NCBI GenBank assembly: GCA_963669155.1 | Contig: CAVLGW020000021.1 | Coordinates: 61,001-125,000 of the forward strand | Source: Arbacia lixula | Taxonomy: Eukaryota > Echinodermata > Echinoidea > Arbacioida > Arbaciidae | Direction: 5' to 3' | DNA: 64,000 bases | Position numbers and translations under genes: made by a program | In this document: in pieces, positions 61,866-64,000 of the stretch | Layout: the number at the start of each line of letters is the position of its first letter | Position numbering within the stretch: position 1 is the stretch's first letter | The notes under the pieces: model-generated | What the model was told of the DNA's origin: nothing | The model's input: only the letters and a program-made list of their open reading frames with translations | Databases searched by the model: none

Positions 61866-62654
61866 CTAATCGAAAAAATGGTGTCTCCTCACTTACTTGT
61901 CTACACCACAAGTACCACTGTACTTGTGCGGCCTGATGAACATGTGGGAAAAAAAGCAAAAAAATCATCTTCAAATAAAAAGACTTTGTGGTTGATATGA
62001 TGGAATAAACAATAAGCCAATAAATTTTTTAAAAAGACTCTTCATTGATAAAAACAGATAGCAGGCATGGTGGTCTGATTAACGGTACATGCACGTGTGC
62101 ATTGCGTTGTACATAAAGACATAGAGTGCACTTAATCATAATTCATACAGTGTTCGCGTACATGTCACGTGATGATCGTCACGTTTGTCCACAACAAAAA
62201 CTCTGATTGGTAAATTGTAATTTGTGATAAATTTTGCCAAAATCAATATGCGAAGAAAATCAGCAATTTTATACTAGTAAAATGTTTCAGAAGGATTACC
62301 ATGATCTCAGGATTTCATACAAACGTTAAAAAGTTTGAATTTTTATTTGTATTCTTCCGGGATGAAGTAGCGGTGGCAACTGGATTCCGGGCTTTCTTTT
62401 CTTTATGTTTGGCCACGATTGTGGCCCGGCACGGTTTATGGGTTAATGAAACTTGAGACAATATCTGTTTCTTTTGATCATAAAGGGGAAACAATTAGAG
62501 AAGACTAACATATGGCTTGTACCCTCCGTCTTGAAGCAAATGGTTGCGAGCTTCCCTAGATAGAGGCATATGACTATGATTCACCCACTGCACTGCTCAA
62601 GCCTTTGGAAAGCTCCATTATACGTGTATAAAAGTGGGGCTTCTTGTAGCCCGC

Positions 62655-62940
62655 TCAACTTCGTACTCTTAAACCTTTTGGTCGGTCGGCCAAGTCGACC
62701 CCAAGCTTTGTGTGGTTGTAGAGGTGAATTATCTGTGGGATGCACTGATCTGTTTCCTCCGCTGCGGCAACAGGATCCCCGCTCGTCTCCTTCACCCAGT
62801 GTGCTGTTCCCTCTATAGACAGACACCAGGCTGCTTCTGGGAGTTCTTCTGGTGAAAAGTGATCGCTACAAGAGAACCCTTTCTTGATGCAGACATGGTT
62901 TCTACCATATTTCTTGCGTCTTTTGCCGATGATAGAATTT
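62655..62940 (-). pseudogene. piggyBac-like transposase fragment B, fused behind gag
   Basis: The minus-strand frame runs KKYGRNHVCIKKGFSCSDHF and later CIPQIIHLYNHTKLGVDLAD, the same segment as fragment A but diverged. It continues the open frame of the retrotransposon gag piece at 63389 without a stop, making a chimera of two unrelated mobile elements. Confidence 0.5.
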
Positions 62941-63389
62941 ACATGATGCCTGTCCTGTCGCATCTTCTGCAGCTGGACCCGCGCGACCATGATGTTCTCC
63001 TGGCGAACTGCGAGTGTTTTCATGCGGAAAAGGACCGTGGACTCGTCTTGAGATGCGAGGGCCCCAAATGTCCTTGTGAGGTTTTTCCTGAGATTATCGT
63101 CGCAGCACTCAAGTAGCTGGTAGATGACATCTGGTCCTGTGAGATGTGTAGCGGCCTTGTAATCAGACCAGCGGAGCAGAAAATAGGCCCATTCTTCGCT
63201 GGATCCTGCAGCTGTGACTGTAGGCCTCTTCACCTTTTCGGCCTTGACTGTGACAGCTGGTGCCCCGGCGGAAGGGGCGGGGTGGGCTGTCCGGGCGTGA
63301 AGGTCGATCAAGCGGGTGAGGACCTCAGCTGGCGTTGTTGCCGGCCAAGTGGTCGTGCAGTCAGGTGCTGGGCAAGGGATGGCAGTCAT
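62941..63389 (-). pseudogene. LTR retrotransposon gag N-terminal fragment
   Basis: Begins MTAIPCPAPDC with a cysteine pair, then VKRPTVTAAGSSEEWAYFLL, DVIYQLLECCDDNLRKNLTR and TLAVRQENIMVARVQL. I recognise this as the gag architecture common in Ty3/gypsy-type elements of marine invertebrates. The usual continuation with the capsid C-terminus, zinc knuckle, protease and reverse transcriptase is absent. Instead the frame passes into a piggyBac-like segment. No LTRs are visible. Confidence 0.65.
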
Positions 63390-63635
63390 GACTGGAATTG
63401 GGGTTTGCCGTCCAAGGAAAGTTGCAAAGCCAAGATGATTGTCAATATAAATGAGTCTGTAACTCTTTGCTTCGAGCTACTGAATGTTCAAGTTCAATGT
63501 CAAGCAGATTGCGTCGCTCAGGCTAGCAATGTTGACAATCTGCATTGCAGGAGGTGAAAAGAAACAGGAATCATGATAACAGTAATATATAACATTAAAC
63601 ATATTTACAAGTTCCTCTAGTGACAACAAAGTAGA

Positions 63636-64000
63636 CTATCCCAAGGGCCCTGTTGTGGTATTCACCTCAACACTTTCATTGTCATGAAGTACACTTTGCA
63701 ACTTTAGGTTCAAGTCCTCCTTAAATTCTGTGAAGAACTTCTTAATGTGATCATGGTGATAGAAGAGGCCTGCTGCTCCCTGAAAAAAATTATTAAACCT
63801 ATTCATTCGAAAGCTTGTAACATTTGATTTCACTTTCAGATGCTCTTGACAGAAAGCATCCCATTGCTGTTTGCAGCCGTTTTTCTGATCTCCCCTCAGC
63901 CCCAACACATCACATCCTGTCCGAACATACCTAGCTGCTACTGACTCGCCACTTGCATTGAACCGGGCAAATTTCGAGAAAGCATCCCTACCTAAACCAC
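63636..64000 (-). CDS. Unrecognised reading frame, open at the window edge
   Basis: On the minus strand the frame is open from the last base of the window. It reads FSKFARFNASGESVAARYV, DVLGLRGDQKNGCKQQW, TSFRMNRFNNFFQGAAGLFY, and stops after NTTTGPLG at 63636. The sequence looks like real protein and resembles frames I associate with multicopy, transposon-derived proteins of invertebrates, but I cannot name the family. An internal ATG at 63908 exists; the true start is outside the window. Confidence 0.4.
   Translation of the reverse strand, partial: GLGRDAFSKFARFNASGESVAARYVRTGCDVLGLRGDQKNGCKQQWDAFCQEHLKVKSNVTSFRMNRFNNFFQGAAGLFYHHDHIKKFFTEFKEDLNLKLQSVLHDNESVEVNTTTGPLG

Overview
The window looks like genomic DNA of a marine invertebrate animal. 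It has two multi-exon, intron-bearing animal genes, long introns full of short inverted-repeat elements and microsatellites, no operons, and many ACATGTA-type palindromes. An invertebrate deuterostome such as an echinoderm fits best. That assignment rests on general impression, not on a search.

Region 1 (1-9,858). The minus strand carries eight exons (7034 down to 489) of a B3GNTL1-type family 2 glycosyltransferase. The start codon is present and the 3' end lies outside the window. Its introns hold several short foldback elements. Upstream are a dead non-LTR retrotransposon fragment and a TA-flanked MITE.

Region 2 (9,796-24,207). On the plus strand a complete five-exon gene encodes a 334-residue formiminotransferase-domain protein (FTCDNL1-like). 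Its introns contain a large palindromic repeat, a hAT-like element with a 5-bp target duplication, a tRNA-like sequence, a polypyrimidine repeat with a ~368-bp period, and more MITEs. The two genes are head to head, about 2.8 kb apart.

Region 3 (24,208-59,840) is the remarkable part. A 43-bp terminal inverted repeat, beginning and ending in TA, encloses about 35.6 kb. The ends and the TA target fit Tc1/mariner transposons, which are normally 1-3 kb. Inside are two intact-looking, intron-containing DD34E Tc1-type transposase genes (minus strand 30464-29041, plus strand 54781-56916) with introns at the same two codon boundaries. There is also a four-exon gene on the minus strand for a 549-residue protein with proline-rich repeats, a coiled coil and a C-terminal BEN-like domain. 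A 15.5-kb inner block has long, unequal inverted arms with arrays of a ~155-bp repeat, and is bracketed by a perfect 373-bp direct repeat. My reading is a giant cargo-carrying Tc1-type transposon with a related element nested in it. The element sits about 640 bp downstream of the FTCDNL1 stop codon, and no AATAAA or ATTAAA signal was seen in between.

Region 4 (59,841-64,000) is ordinary flank followed by a pile of broken mobile-element pieces on the minus strand. These are piggyBac-like transposase fragments, an LTR-retrotransposon gag fragment fused to one of them, and an unrecognised reading frame open at the window end.

All exon boundaries were placed by eye from splice consensus, frame continuity and remembered family sequence. 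No alignment or search was run.
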